A program made the position numbers and the translations under genes. A DNA stretch of 64,000 nt, taken from contig CP098528.1 in assembly GCA_030440445.1 (NCBI GenBank), forward strand, positions 3,596,001 through 3,660,000, read 5' to 3'. Numbering within the stretch: the stretch's first letter is position 1; each line of letters opens with the position of its first letter. Below, piece after piece: positions 55,087 to 64,000 of the stretch. Source of the DNA: Halomonas sp. KG2. GTDB taxonomy: Bacteria; Pseudomonadota; Gammaproteobacteria; Pseudomonadales; Halomonadaceae. The notes under the pieces were generated by a model. The model was not told the DNA's origin, ran no database searches, and saw nothing but the letters and a program-made list of their open reading frames with translations.

Positions 55087-56184
55087 TTAGCGTGACGGCC
55101 CTGGCGTTGGATCTAAGGAAAAAGGCGCCAGCTGGCTCAGCAGCGATTTAACCGGCGCAGCCAAGCCAAGCGTGGGCGGTTCGTCAACGTCATACCACAC
55201 GCCCTCTTCTCTTACGCCGTTCAGCCTATCGCAACTGACCGGCTGAGGCGTAATCAATAGCCGAAAATGACTAAACGTATGCGTAAAGCTGGGCAGTGGC
55301 GCATGGCGTTCGGGGGACGTCACATGATCAGCCAGCCAATCGTTCAGTTCACTATGTTGCTCAAATTGAGGCAGGCTCCATAGGCCTCCCCACAGGCCGC
55401 TGGGTGGCCGTTGCTCTAACCACACCCGCCCTTGCCTGTCTCGTAGCATCAGCATAATGGTTTCACGCGTAGGCAAGGCTTTTTTAGGTTTGGATTCAGG
55501 AAAGCGTTGCGGCTCACCTTGGGCGTAGGTACGGCATACGTCGTTAAACGGACAGATCAAGCAATCAGGTTTGCTGCGTTTACAGAGTGTGGCGCCGAAA
55601 TCCATAATGGCCTGGGTATAGTCGGCAAGACGGGTATTGGGCGTAAAATACTCAGCCAGTGTCCATAGTGAACGCTCTACTGCTGGCTTGCCTGGCCAGC
55701 CAGCAATGGCATGCAAGCGAGTCAGTGATCGTTTTACATTGCCATCTAAAATCGTGGCCTGCTGACCAGCGCTTTGCGCGATGATCGCGCCAGCCGTGGA
55801 ACGGCCGATACCTGGCAGCGCCATTAACGCTTCGACACTGTCCGTTGGCAACTCTCCCCCATGGGACGCTAACGCCACTTGGGCCGCTTTATGCAAATTA
55901 CGAGCACGGGCGTAGTAACCCAGCCCGGTCCAGAGATGCAGCACGTCGTCCTGAGGTGCGTTGGCCAGTGCTTCTAACGTGGGAAAGCGCGTCATAAAGC
56001 GTTTAAAGTAGGGAATAACCGTCGCGACTTGGGTTTGCTGGAGCATAATTTCAGATACCCATACCCGGTAGGCACTTCGGGGCGACTGCCAAGGCAGGTC
56101 ATGCCGGCCATACTGATCGAACCAGGTAAGTAAGCGGCGTTGAAACTCTTCCGCCGCGAGGCACGGTGTAAACATGTCGGCCAT
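55087..56184 (-). CDS. mutY: A/G-specific adenine DNA glycosylase
   Basis: 365 residues. The HhH-GPD domain carries the catalytic Glu in VSEIMLQQTQVATVIPYF, then LPGIGRSTAGAI (helix-hairpin-helix) and the catalytic Asp in TRLADYTQAIMDFGATLC. The [4Fe-4S] loop C-x6-C-x2-C-x5-C is seen in CKRSKPDCLICPFNDVC. A C-terminal NUDIX-like 8-oxoG recognition domain follows. It removes adenine opposite 8-oxoguanine. AAGGAAA precedes the ATG. Co-transcribed with yggX; separated from asmA by a terminator. Confidence 0.95.
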   Translation of the reverse strand: MADMFTPCLAAEEFQRRLLTWFDQYGRHDLPWQSPRSAYRVWVSEIMLQQTQVATVIPYFKRFMTRFPTLEALANAPQDDVLHLWTGLGYYARARNLHKAAQVALASHGGELPTDSVEALMALPGIGRSTAGAIIAQSAGQQATILDGNVKRSLTRLHAIAGWPGKPAVERSLWTLAEYFTPNTRLADYTQAIMDFGATLCKRSKPDCLICPFNDVCRTYAQGEPQRFPESKPKKALPTRETIMLMLRDRQGRVWLEQRPPSGLWGGLWSLPQFEQHSELNDWLADHVTSPERHAPLPSFTHTFSHFRLLITPQPVSCDRLNGVREEGVWYDVDEPPTLGLAAPVKSLLSQLAPFSLDPTPGPSR

Positions 56185-56263
56185 AGGATTTCCTTAAACA
56201 GTAAAACGGCACCCTGCAATTAGCCGTCAGTTGGCCTTGCTATTATGTGGCTAACTAACACGC

Positions 56264-56291
56264 AAAAAAGCGCCGGCGGTAAGGCCGGCGC
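56264..56291 (-). terminator. Terminator after asmA
   Basis: 8-bp perfect stem GCGCCGGC / GCCGGCGC with a 6-base loop; on the minus strand it is followed by six Ts. It separates the GNAT-asmA unit from mutY. Confidence 0.88.
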
Positions 56292-56327
56292 ACACTGATT
56301 GTATCGCTTCAAAACGTGCATGAATGC

Positions 56328-58661
56328 TCAGTTAAATAGACGACGGATTCCCTCACGCAGTTCCTGACCAGCGCCTTCTCCTAGGCGTTCATCAATTTGA
56401 TCAAGCGAATCGCCCAGCCGCTCCTCAAGTTCTTCTTCAAGGCGGCCGCCTGCTTCATTACGTAGCAGGTCTATCACCGCTGCTTGGAAAGCCGAACGAT
56501 CAAATCGGCACCACTGGGTTTTGTCGTCGCCCACATGGCCTTCACAGCGAACGGGAAGTGGCAACTGCTCTAAACGCGGGTTCACGTTACAGGCGGCATC
56601 TGCTGTGTCGACCAACCTAGCATTTGCTTCAGTCGTAAAATTCAGTGTATTGAGATTGAATTCGCCTTCACCCTGTACATCAATGCCAGGAAGGGTGATA
56701 AGCAAATCATCGCTGTTTACTACACCATTACGCACTTGGAAGGTCGCGTCAAACCGTTCAAAACGCGTATCAGGCTCCCATTCGCGCAGCGTGCCTTCGC
56801 CCTCTAGCTGCGCCACTATCTCGCACATTTGCTGAGAGATATTCGTTTGCAGAATAGCGCCATCGTTCAGTTGTGCACTTAGCTCGCCGTTAAGATTATT
56901 GATGAGCACGTCACGGCGATTGCCTTGAGTCGTCAGTGCACCTTCCAAGTTAAAGCGGCCTCGTAACGGTGATTCCTCTTCACTAAAGGTTTCAATGAGA
57001 GGTGCGACCTGAACATCACTGACACGTGGAGAAATCTGCCATTCCAGCACGTTTGCTGTCGCATCTAGACGGCCTGTCGAATTAAGCTCGCCCTCATAAA
57101 AACGTGACTCAAAGGCTGTCAGTTGGTGCACTCCATTCTCTCCGCGCAAGCTTAGCGAAGTGTCATCGAACGTTAATCCAGCCAGCACAAGCTGGTCGAC
57201 GCTTAAGTCTCCCTCTAGCGATAGCGTGCTCAGCCATTCCTGAGGCAATAGTGCCCCATCGGTTTGGGCCAAGGCTTTGCGCAGTAAGCCTCGGCTAGCT
57301 TGTTGGGCGGTTTCCGGACCAGGCAGATAATGATCAATATTCAGTTGGTCGCCTTCCAGATTAAAGGCGAGCCGAGTACCGTCCAGCGCGGCGGAAATAT
57401 TACCTGTAAAGGTGCTGTCGTCCACTACTAAGGAAAGACGCGGTAGATCAATACTCGTCATATCGCCTTCAATTGGGCTAGTCATCGCCACATCTCTCAG
57501 GGCACTTTCATTGGCCGTATTGAGAGTAATGCCTGCGCGAGATAACCAAGGCCGCAATGTAAAAGGCGCTGCGGTGAGTTGGCCGCTGTACTGAGGAGAG
57601 TCTAAAAACTTTTCGACATTGAGATGGCCACTGACTCTCAGCCCATCCGGCCCGGTTAACTGAGCATCTTTAAACTGAGCAGTTTGCGCCGCCCAGTCAC
57701 TTTCCAAACCAAATGCCAACGAAAGCGCGAGGCTACCCTGCCAATTGTTTGGGTGACGTAAGCCCGCGTCAACGACACCCTCGCGAATCGTAAGTTGTTG
57801 CTCCCCCATTCGGGCAACTATTTCAGCTGCTTTCAAACTAAGCTGCTGCGGATCACTTTCGCCAGCGCGTCGCGTACGGGTCGTCAACTGGATATTTTCA
57901 AAAACCAACTGTTCATCTTTCAAACCTAAACGAAGACGAGTGTCGAGATTCACTTCGCTGCTCAGGTCGGGCGTACGCTCCAACACCTCAGCATCTAAGC
58001 GATTATGCTTAGTTAATGTGAACATGGTTTTTAAAGGGAAGGAGCGTAACGGATTGACGTTGGCGCCTGAAATATTGAGCGACTGAACACGCCAAAGCGC
58101 TTGGCTTTGCTCATCACGAAAACGAATATCAGCATTTTTCACTTCTACACTGGCAATATTCAGCACTACCGACAAATTGCCAGCATCTGCGTTGGGGCCA
58201 GCGCTTGCAGGCGCCAGTACCGTTTCCGCTGTTTCGTTACCTTGCTCTGCGAGGCGCTCTAGTAGCGGCTGCCAATTACCTTCGCCCTGTCCATCCTTTT
58301 CAAGGTTTAAGCGCATGCCATCTAGGGTTAAGCCGTCAACCGCGATTTCGCCGCGTAATAAAGGGGCAAAGGCGACGCTAACTTCAGCTCGCTCAATGGC
58401 GGCAAACGCACTCTCGTCCTGAGCTTGCTCTGGCAGCCACGCTTTTGCTTGCTCAACACTAACCCCTATACGCGGATAAAATGACCATGTAATTGGGCCT
58501 TCCAAGGCTAGATTCAGGCCAGTTTGTTCTTCTACCACCGCGGTTAGCCGAGGCTTGAAATCTTCTGGATCAAGAAAAGTGGTGACATACACCACTGCGG
58601 CAACGGCAACGATTGCTAAAATACCTACCGCAGCCAGCAAAATACGTAGTAGATGATTCAT
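56328..58661 (-). CDS. asmA: AsmA family protein
   Basis: 777 residues. An N-terminal membrane anchor (LLRILLAAVGILAIVAVAAVVYVTTF) is followed by a long periplasmic part with the AsmA hallmarks: the opening LDPEDFKPRLTAVVEEQTGLNLALEGPITWSFYPRIGVSVEQ and the C-terminal AsmA_2 region. AsmA-like proteins are believed to bridge inner and outer membranes and move phospholipid. The C-terminus holds an acidic helical segment (EELEERLGDSLDQIDERL). The start overlaps the GNAT gene stop by ATGA. Confidence 0.9.
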   Translation of the reverse strand: MNHLLRILLAAVGILAIVAVAAVVYVTTFLDPEDFKPRLTAVVEEQTGLNLALEGPITWSFYPRIGVSVEQAKAWLPEQAQDESAFAAIERAEVSVAFAPLLRGEIAVDGLTLDGMRLNLEKDGQGEGNWQPLLERLAEQGNETAETVLAPASAGPNADAGNLSVVLNIASVEVKNADIRFRDEQSQALWRVQSLNISGANVNPLRSFPLKTMFTLTKHNRLDAEVLERTPDLSSEVNLDTRLRLGLKDEQLVFENIQLTTRTRRAGESDPQQLSLKAAEIVARMGEQQLTIREGVVDAGLRHPNNWQGSLALSLAFGLESDWAAQTAQFKDAQLTGPDGLRVSGHLNVEKFLDSPQYSGQLTAAPFTLRPWLSRAGITLNTANESALRDVAMTSPIEGDMTSIDLPRLSLVVDDSTFTGNISAALDGTRLAFNLEGDQLNIDHYLPGPETAQQASRGLLRKALAQTDGALLPQEWLSTLSLEGDLSVDQLVLAGLTFDDTSLSLRGENGVHQLTAFESRFYEGELNSTGRLDATANVLEWQISPRVSDVQVAPLIETFSEEESPLRGRFNLEGALTTQGNRRDVLINNLNGELSAQLNDGAILQTNISQQMCEIVAQLEGEGTLREWEPDTRFERFDATFQVRNGVVNSDDLLITLPGIDVQGEGEFNLNTLNFTTEANARLVDTADAACNVNPRLEQLPLPVRCEGHVGDDKTQWCRFDRSAFQAAVIDLLRNEAGGRLEEELEERLGDSLDQIDERLGEGAGQELREGIRRLFN

Positions 58662-59143
58662 TGCCCTTTTCCTTGTGGGTCTAGCTCAACAAAATCACTG
58701 GTGATGGCATCATCCGACGGTGCGGACGATTCAGGGGCTACGGGGCGATAACCAAGCTTTGAGAGCAGTACTCGATCGGCTAACGGCAACGACGACGTTT
58801 CAATGCGCAGCACACGCCCTTCTTGTTTTGCCTGCTCCCCTAACAGTGCCATCAGTCGCGTGCCTACGCCACGCCGTCGAGTGGGTTTACGCACGCACAG
58901 CTCGGAGAGCAACCATGCGCGGTCAACTGCCTCTTTTATCGCCACCGCACCGAGCAGTCGATCGTTAAAATGTGCGCAGGCAAAAAAGTGCTGCCCTTTT
59001 AAATGCTGTTCAATAAAAGGGGTGACCGTTGGTGTAGGCATTCGCTCTTGGGGCGCATCTTCATAAATGCGTATTAGGTCAATACGCACCTGTTCCTCAG
59101 CTTCCCAACGGGCCTGGTCGACGTAATGCAATGTCACCGGCAT
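58658..59143 (-). CDS. GNAT family N-acetyltransferase
   Basis: 161 residues. The acetyl-CoA-binding loop is seen in LLSELCVRKPTRRRGVGTRLMALLGEQAKQEG (R-x-x-G-x-G), with the preceding beta-strand pair typical of the fold and C-terminal RVLLSKLGYRPV. It resembles the PanZ/GNAT_PanZ-like group, but I cannot fix the substrate. It is first in the unit with asmA and divergent from hisB. Confidence 0.75.
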   Translation of the reverse strand: MPVTLHYVDQARWEAEEQVRIDLIRIYEDAPQERMPTPTVTPFIEQHLKGQHFFACAHFNDRLLGAVAIKEAVDRAWLLSELCVRKPTRRRGVGTRLMALLGEQAKQEGRVLRIETSSLPLADRVLLSKLGYRPVAPESSAPSDDAITSDFVELDPQGKGQ

Positions 59144-59241
59144 GGTGAAATCCTCTTTGCCAAAGCAGCAAGGCTGCTATTCTACCGCCAGCAAAGGCGG
59201 CTACCTTTCGCGCATTGTAGCGGATGGGGGTGCCGATTCAC

Positions 59242-59247
59242 TATAAT
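59242..59247 (+). promoter_or_regulatory. Possible -10 box for the his genes
   Basis: Perfect TATAAT about 103 bases before hisB, in the 206-base divergent gap. No good -35 box is seen at the usual distance, so an activator or a different start is possible. Confidence 0.35.
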
Positions 59248-59349
59248 GGTCGCTTTTGGCACAGGTTATGCTTTGATCTAGCGGTGTTAACATTACCCGA
59301 CGATCCACCAATACCCCCTCAGAGTGCGCATCAGCGCAGGAGATGCAAC

Positions 59350-59943
59350 ATGTCAGCGCGTATTGCCACGGTAAGCCGTGACACCAACGAAACGCAGATT
59401 ACGGTCAGCGTCAACCTTGATGGCGAAGGCCGTCTCCGCAGCGACACCGGCGTTCCGTTTCTTGACCATATGCTTGATCAAGTGGCTCGTCATGGGATGG
59501 TGGATCTCGACATTGACGCAAAAGGCGATCTGCACATCGATGATCACCATACAGTTGAAGATCTAGGCATTACCCTAGGCCAAGCATTTCACCAAGCGAT
59601 CGGCGATAAACGCGGCATCTATCGCTACGGGCATGCTTACGTTCCTCTTGATGAAGCGTTGTCCCGTGTGGTTATCGACTTCTCCGGCCGTCCAGGTCTC
59701 TATATGAATGTCGACTTCACCCGCGATACCATTGGCCGTATGGATACCCAGCTGTTTTGGGAATTTTTCCAAGGCTTCGTCAACCATGCGCGCGTCACCC
59801 TGCATATTGACAATGTAAAAGGCTTTAATGCTCACCATCAGGCTGAGACTATATTTAAAGCATTTGGCCGCGCGCTGCGCATGGCGGTGGCAGAAGACCC
59901 GCGTATGGCGGGACAAATGCCGTCTACCAAAGGCAGCCTATAA
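59350..59943 (+). CDS. hisB: Imidazoleglycerol-phosphate dehydratase
   Basis: 197 residues, the monofunctional HisB (no phosphatase domain). Seen: [43 protein letters not shown] and the metal-binding [13 protein letters not shown] and [17 protein letters not shown]. It dehydrates IGP to imidazole-acetol phosphate. The start has AGGAGA 8 bases upstream; a longer reading to 59224 runs through the promoter. First of hisB-hisH-hisA-hisF. Confidence 0.96.
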   Translation: MSARIATVSRDTNETQITVSVNLDGEGRLRSDTGVPFLDHMLDQVARHGMVDLDIDAKGDLHIDDHHTVEDLGITLGQAFHQAIGDKRGIYRYGHAYVPLDEALSRVVIDFSGRPGLYMNVDFTRDTIGRMDTQLFWEFFQGFVNHARVTLHIDNVKGFNAHHQAETIFKAFGRALRMAVAEDPRMAGQMPSTKGSL

Positions 59944-59995
59944 TGCCGGGTATTGCAGCGAGTGGTAGCTCGCCAACGATAACAAGGAGCGCTTT

Positions 59996-60637
59996 ATGAC
60001 CATCGCGGTAATCGATTATGGAATGGGCAACCTGCACTCTGTGGCAAAAGCGCTTGAGCACGTCACCCACGAAAATGTGATTATTACTCGCGACCCTCGA
60101 CGTATTTTAGGTGCAACGCGCCTAGTACTCCCGGGCCAGGGGGCAATTCGGGACTGTGTAGGCGAGCTGGAACGTACCGAGCTACGCGGCTTAGTCGATG
60201 ACATCCTTACCCGCCAAGCTAAACCACTATTGGGTATTTGCGTGGGCCAGCAAATGCTGATGGAACGTAGCGAAGAGAACGGTGGCGTAGATTGCCTGGG
60301 CTTTTTCCATGGCAGCGTTGATCGTTTTCCGGCCAATATGCGCGATGATTACGAACAGCGCTTGAAAGTCCCGCACATGGGCTGGAACCTTGTGGCGCAA
60401 CATCACGATCACCCGCTATGGTCAGGCATTGACGATAACGAACACTTCTATTTTGTGCACAGCTACTACGTCAATGCGACTGACGACGCTCAAGTGTTTG
60501 GTACTACCCAGTACGGCAAGGTTTGCGCCCATGTAGCGATTGGCCGTGACGCCACCTTCGCTGTGCAGTTCCATCCTGAAAAAAGCTCCCGCGCGGGCCT
60601 TCGCCTGCTAGAAAATTTTGTCACCTGGACGCCCTGA
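59996..60637 (+). CDS. hisH: Imidazole glycerol phosphate synthase, glutaminase subunit
   Basis: 213 residues. Class I amidotransferase with the complete triad: Cys in [17 protein letters not shown], His and Glu in [13 protein letters not shown]. It supplies ammonia to HisF. AAGGAG lies upstream of the ATG, 52 bases after hisB. It offers a useful internal contrast to the Cys-lacking homologue at the right edge. Confidence 0.95.
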   Translation: MTIAVIDYGMGNLHSVAKALEHVTHENVIITRDPRRILGATRLVLPGQGAIRDCVGELERTELRGLVDDILTRQAKPLLGICVGQQMLMERSEENGGVDCLGFFHGSVDRFPANMRDDYEQRLKVPHMGWNLVAQHHDHPLWSGIDDNEHFYFVHSYYVNATDDAQVFGTTQYGKVCAHVAIGRDATFAVQFHPEKSSRAGLRLLENFVTWTP

Positions 60638-60648
60638 GAGGTTTCACA

Positions 60649-61395
60649 ATGTTGGTAATTCCCGCGATTGATCTCAAAGACGGCCAGTGTGTGCGCTTGA
60701 AGCAAGGCCGCATGGAAGATTCAACGTCCTACGGCGATGACCCTGTTGCCATGGCCGCTCGCTGGGTAGAAGCGGGTGCTCGCCGCCTGCACTTGGTTGA
60801 CCTAAACGGCGCTTTTGAAGGCAAGCCGATGAACGGCGAGGCAGTCACCGCAATTGCGCGCGCCTACCCTAAGCTGCCCATCCAAATTGGCGGCGGTATC
60901 CGCTCAGCGGAAACCATTGAGCATTATTTAAATGCCGGGGTTTCTTACGTCATTATTGGCACCAAAGCGGTTAAAGAGCCGAACTTCGTGGGTGAAATGT
61001 GCCGTGCGTTCCCAGGCCACATTATTGTTGGCCTGGATGCTAAAGATGGCTATGTGGCCACCGATGGCTGGGCGGAAGTATCTACTTTAAAGGCGACCGA
61101 ACTCGCCAAGCGCTTTGCCAATGACGGCGTTTCCAGCATTGTCTATACCGACATTGCCCGCGATGGCATGATGCAAGGCGTCAATGTAGAAGCCACGGCT
61201 GCGCTAGCCCGCGAAGGCGGCTTACCGGTGATTGCTTCCGGCGGCGTCACCAATTTAGACGACATTCGTGCGCTGTGTGATGTCGCTGACAGCGGCATTT
61301 TAGGCGCGATTACCGGCCGCGCGATCTATGAAGGCAGCCTCGATGTGGCAGAAGCTCAGCGCTTGAGCGATCAGCTTAGCGGAGGCGACAAATGA
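60649..61395 (+). CDS. hisA: ProFAR isomerase
   Basis: 248 residues, TIM barrel. [19 protein letters not shown] starts the barrel with the catalytic Asp, the second catalytic Asp lies in the [13 protein letters not shown] segment, and the phosphate-binding GGGIRS and ASGGV loops are present. It isomerises ProFAR to PRFAR. 11 bases after hisH; its stop overlaps hisF by four bases. Confidence 0.96.
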   Translation: MLVIPAIDLKDGQCVRLKQGRMEDSTSYGDDPVAMAARWVEAGARRLHLVDLNGAFEGKPMNGEAVTAIARAYPKLPIQIGGGIRSAETIEHYLNAGVSYVIIGTKAVKEPNFVGEMCRAFPGHIIVGLDAKDGYVATDGWAEVSTLKATELAKRFANDGVSSIVYTDIARDGMMQGVNVEATAALAREGGLPVIASGGVTNLDDIRALCDVADSGILGAITGRAIYEGSLDVAEAQRLSDQLSGGDK

Positions 61396-62165
61396 GTTTA
61401 GCGAAACGTATTATCCCTTGCTTAGATGTCGATGCCGGACGTGTGGTGAAAGGCGTTAACTTTGTAGGCATCCGTGATGCAGGCGACCCGGTCGAAATCG
61501 CCCAGCGCTATAACCAGCAGGGTGCTGATGAAATCACCTTCCTCGACATTACCGCCAGCCATGAAAACCGTGACACAACGGTCGACATGGTAGAGCGCAT
61601 TGCCGGTGAAGTGTTTATTCCCCTCACCGTGGGGGGAGGCATCCGCAGCTGCGATGATATTCGCACGATGCTGAATGCAGGGGCTGATAAAGTCTCCATC
61701 AATACCGCCGCGGTGACCAACCCTGAGTTTGTTCGCGAAGCCGCCGAGCGCTTTGGCAGCCAATGTATTGTGGTGGCGATTGACGCTAAGAAGGTGTCTA
61801 AAGAAGGCGAGCCTCATCGCTGGGAAATATTCACTCACGGTGGGCGTCGACCAACGGGACTGGATGCCATCGAGTGGGCCAAAAAGATGGTAGAGTTTGG
61901 TGCTGGCGAGTTATTGCTAACCAGTATGGATCGCGACGGCACTAAAGTGGGTTTTGATCTGGGGGTTACCCACGCTATTTCTGAAGCCGTCAGCGTGCCG
62001 GTGATTGCTTCTGGCGGCGTAGGAAACTTGGATCACTTAGTAGACGGCGTACTCAAAGGTGGTGCCGATGCGGTATTGGCAGCAAGCATCTTCCACTTTG
62101 GTGAATATACGATACCAGAAGCAAAACGCTACATGGCGGAACGTGGCATCGAAATGCGCCTTTAA
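61392..62165 (+). CDS. hisF: Imidazole glycerol phosphate synthase, cyclase subunit
   Basis: 257 residues, TIM barrel paralogous to His[20 protein letters not shown] holds catalytic Asp11; [17 protein letters not shown] holds the second Asp; GGGIRS and ASGGVGN bind phosphate. With HisH it forms IGP and AICAR from PRFAR. Translationally coupled to hisA (ATGA). Last of the his group here. Confidence 0.96.
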   Translation: MSLAKRIIPCLDVDAGRVVKGVNFVGIRDAGDPVEIAQRYNQQGADEITFLDITASHENRDTTVDMVERIAGEVFIPLTVGGGIRSCDDIRTMLNAGADKVSINTAAVTNPEFVREAAERFGSQCIVVAIDAKKVSKEGEPHRWEIFTHGGRRPTGLDAIEWAKKMVEFGAGELLLTSMDRDGTKVGFDLGVTHAISEAVSVPVIASGGVGNLDHLVDGVLKGGADAVLAASIFHFGEYTIPEAKRYMAERGIEMRL

Positions 62166-62223
62166 CAAAACCTCCTAGTAGCGAAACCACTTAGCAAAAA
62201 GCCCTTCTCTCAGGAGCAGTGAC

Positions 62224-62730
62224 ATGCCTCGTTATTATCAATGGGCAGGAGGGATAGCTGGGATTTGGCTGAGCACTACTGTCTCAGCCTTTTCTTTGCC
62301 AGATTGGCCTCCTTCCTTAGAACTCGATCACACACTGGTGCAAACCAGTTTGCTAACGCGCCACTTCGATCCTGACCCTGACCATACCAATCAGCAAAAA
62401 CTGGCAAGCGTTGAACTACATAATCCAGACCGCTGGTTAGCAGGGGCAGCATGGTTTAAAAACTCATTTGATCAACCAACCTGGTATTTTTATGCTGGGC
62501 GTGAATTCCCTCTTTGGCAATTTGCCGAAGAGATCAACGTACGCGCTAAGCTAACTGGCGGGTTACTACACGGCTATAAAGGTGAATATCGCGACAAGAT
62601 TCCCTTTAACCATTTAGGCACGGCGCCTGCACTGCTACCCAGCATTGGCGTGCAATGGGGGCGTGTAGAATCAGACCTTATCATCTTCGGCACCGCCGGC
62701 ATGATGGTCACGGCGGGCCTGCGGTTTTAA
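62224..62730 (+). CDS. Exported small beta-barrel-like protein, PagP-like
   Basis: 168 residues. Signal peptide (WAGGIAGIWLSTTVSAFS) then alternating hydrophobic/polar strands with aromatic ends: WLAGAAWFKNSFDQPTWYFYAGREFPL, VRAKLTGGLLHGYKGEYRDKIPFNHLGTAPALLPSIGVQW, ending MMVTAGLRF with a C-terminal Phe typical of outer-membrane proteins. The pattern 'NSFxQPTxYxYxG...KLTGGLLHGYK' is shared with small proteins of proteobacteria that look like lipid A palmitoyltransferase relatives. A palmitoyl-transfer role is only suggested. AGGAG precedes the ATG. Confidence 0.55.
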   Translation: MPRYYQWAGGIAGIWLSTTVSAFSLPDWPPSLELDHTLVQTSLLTRHFDPDPDHTNQQKLASVELHNPDRWLAGAAWFKNSFDQPTWYFYAGREFPLWQFAEEINVRAKLTGGLLHGYKGEYRDKIPFNHLGTAPALLPSIGVQWGRVESDLIIFGTAGMMVTAGLRF

Positions 62731-62743
62731 CCAGCTTCGACCG

Positions 62744-63346
62744 TTACTCCTCGCCCTCGTCTAAGGTTAAACCAAGATTACTAATGCCGTTATTACGCCC
62801 TAGCTGACGAATTTCTTTTAGGGAGGTTTTATTAATTGGCTCGCTCACGGCGTCCAAAACAGCGTCCTGGAAATCATTTTCGTCGGCCATCAAGGGATGG
62901 TCGCGAATGATCAGCGCAAGCGCCTGGGCATCTTCTTCACCTTCCGTTAGCTCGATAAAAGCGCGAACGCCCGCTCGCGAGGTGCGACTGACATCTAACA
63001 CGGCTTCAGGCGACTCCCCTAGCAGCGTATCCAGCAGCGCGGATACAGACACAACAGCATCTAACGCTCGGCGCGCGCCAAAGCTCTCATCATCTTCAGG
63101 AGGTTCGCACTCAGCCAGTTTTTCCGCTTGCCGAGCAAAGTCAATGCTCGCATTCGAAACGCTCAGACGCTCCCACACCAGGCTCAGTACAGTCTGCAGT
63201 GTATGCTCGTCACCTAACCCCGTGGTTTGTTGATAAAGCGCGTAGTTAGGTAGCAGACGTTCACACAAAGCTGCCATAAACGCTTGCTGAGCGGGCAACG
63301 GCAACTGTTGAAGCCGCTGGTAAAATCCTAGGGGTTTAGCCACCAT
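62744..63346 (-). CDS. yjaG: DUF416 (YjaG) family protein
   Basis: 200 residues. It resembles E. coli YjaG throughout: LPLPAQQAFMAALCERLLPNYALYQQTTGLGD, TVLSLVWERLSVSNASIDFARQAEKLAE, DDESFGARRALDAVVSVSALLD and the C-terminal NNGISNLGL. All-helical cytoplasmic protein of unknown function. The start is set at 63346 because AGGAAA lies 6 bases upstream; the longer reading to 63460 runs into the divergent gene. Confidence 0.85.
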   Translation of the reverse strand: MVAKPLGFYQRLQQLPLPAQQAFMAALCERLLPNYALYQQTTGLGDEHTLQTVLSLVWERLSVSNASIDFARQAEKLAECEPPEDDESFGARRALDAVVSVSALLDTLLGESPEAVLDVSRTSRAGVRAFIELTEGEEDAQALALIIRDHPLMADENDFQDAVLDAVSEPINKTSLKEIRQLGRNNGISNLGLTLDEGEE

Positions 63347-63458
63347 GCTGATTTCCTGGGTCACAATATTGGTGAAATGAACGCGATACGTTATCGTCGC
63401 ACAAACGCGGCAGGAGATCCCTATCGCGTTATTAACATCGGCCGGCGAGGAGATTACC

Positions 63459-64000
63459 ATGCATATCCATCTGCTACAGCACGGCCCTGACCATGGCCCC
63501 GCTCGTCTAACTGACTGGCTTGAAAGTATGGGCCATAGTTACACCGTTTTTCATCTTTATGCGGGCGAGCTAACCCCACGACCAGGTGAGTGCGACGCGC
63601 TAATTATACTGGATGGCCCTGAACGTCTAGTAAATGATCCGCCCGATTGGTTTAAAGCCGAACGCAAGCTGATTAACCGCTATCTGGATGGGCAGAAACC
63701 ATTATTGGGTATTGGCTTGGGCGCACTGTGGATAGCGGAGGCGCTGGATGCCGTTATTGCACCAGGCACCTACCCTGAAATTGGCTGGCACCAAATAACA
63801 CTTGCCCCAGAAAGCACCTTTGACCTACCCGAACAATTTGAGGCATTTATGAGGCACCGCCTCGTGTTTAGCTTACCGGAAAGCGCACTACCGCTAGGCG
63901 GCAGTGCAGCAGCACCACTGCAAGGTTTTTCGTGGGACGCCGGGCGTGTCGTCGGTTTACTGTGTCATTTCGAAGCGACGGCTTCCAGCGTATCACCACT
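63459..64000 (+). CDS. Class I glutamine amidotransferase-like protein lacking the catalytic Cys (partial)
   Basis: At least 180 residues, running off the right edge with no stop. GAGGAGA lies 6 bases before the ATG. It begins MHIHLLQHGPDHGPARLTDWLESMGH, as in GMP-synthase-like GATase1 proteins, and has the CDALIILDGPE segment and EIGWHQI. The nucleophile elbow, normally G-x-C-x-G, reads LLGIGLGALWIA with Gly at residue 86. A CHFEAT motif keeps the His-x-Glu part. It is therefore probably not a glutaminase. Divergent from the DUF416 gene. Confidence 0.75.
   Translation, partial: MHIHLLQHGPDHGPARLTDWLESMGHSYTVFHLYAGELTPRPGECDALIILDGPERLVNDPPDWFKAERKLINRYLDGQKPLLGIGLGALWIAEALDAVIAPGTYPEIGWHQITLAPESTFDLPEQFEAFMRHRLVFSLPESALPLGGSAAAPLQGFSWDAGRVVGLLCHFEATASSVSP

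Noticed and set aside
59224..59349. Longer N-terminus for HisB
   Set aside because: It covers the TATAAT box and leader; a good ribosome site precedes the ATG at 59350.

Overview
The window looks like ordinary chromosome of a halophilic gammaproteobacterium, most likely Halomonadaceae (Halomonas/Vreelandella). Reasons: an ectoine hydroxylase (ectD), a BCCT-type osmolyte carrier, two secondary/TRAP systems for organic acids, a Pseudomonas-type homoserine kinase beside polA, a FabY-type ketoacyl synthase, and the block asmA-mutY-yggX with tRNAs facing hisBHAF, an order also known from Pseudomonas. This assignment is inference from gene content and order; no 16S rRNA is present. Genes are dense, on both strands, with many 4-base ATGA overlaps. 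I see no rRNA, CRISPR array, insertion sequence, integrase or prophage gene.

Layout. 1-6,000: MetR-type regulator, RstA/RstB two-component pair, two very small genes, a retropepsin-like protease with a UMF1-type MFS carrier. 6,000-9,500: small membrane protein and BCCT carrier, a one-helix protein, an AEC carrier. 9,600-15,600: glnE, dgkA, dacB/PBP4, an SMR exporter and a TrmB-like methyltransferase. 15,800-23,000: fabY-coaD-ferredoxin-MATE, then an AtoE-type carrier, an acyl-CoA thioesterase and a voltage-sensor-like membrane protein. 23,000-29,100: MocR regulator divergent from a LysE exporter, an I78 inhibitor-like lipoprotein, an entericidin-like lipoprotein, a HIT protein, and a metal-handling operon of two related lipoproteins, DUF1007 and a NicO carrier with a Zur-box-like site.

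29,200-42,500: glycerate kinase, Dps, PepD, TmcA, a complete DctPQM TRAP transporter and a complete ferric-iron ABC importer (fbpB, fbpC, fbpA) with a Fur-like site. 42,600-48,500: polA, thrB, speA. 48,500-54,300: a more accessory stretch with an FAA hydrolase, ectD, a long AT-rich gap, a META-domain lipoprotein, and a LysR/DsbA-like/metallo-beta-lactamase-like cluster. 54,270-54,600: three tRNA genes (Phe, Gln, Thr) with promoter and terminator. 54,700-64,000: yggX, mutY, asmA, a GNAT gene, hisBHAF, a PagP-like barrel protein, a DUF416 protein and a truncated amidotransferase-like gene running off the right edge.

The parts most worth a second look are the LysR/DsbA/degenerate-MBL cluster, the Zur-like site in the lipoprotein-DUF1007-NicO operon, the voltage-sensor-like protein without a pore, the amidotransferase homologue lacking its catalytic cysteine, and the coupled fabY-coaD pair. 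None of these amounts to proof of a wholly new system. All family assignments were made by reading motifs by eye, without database searches.
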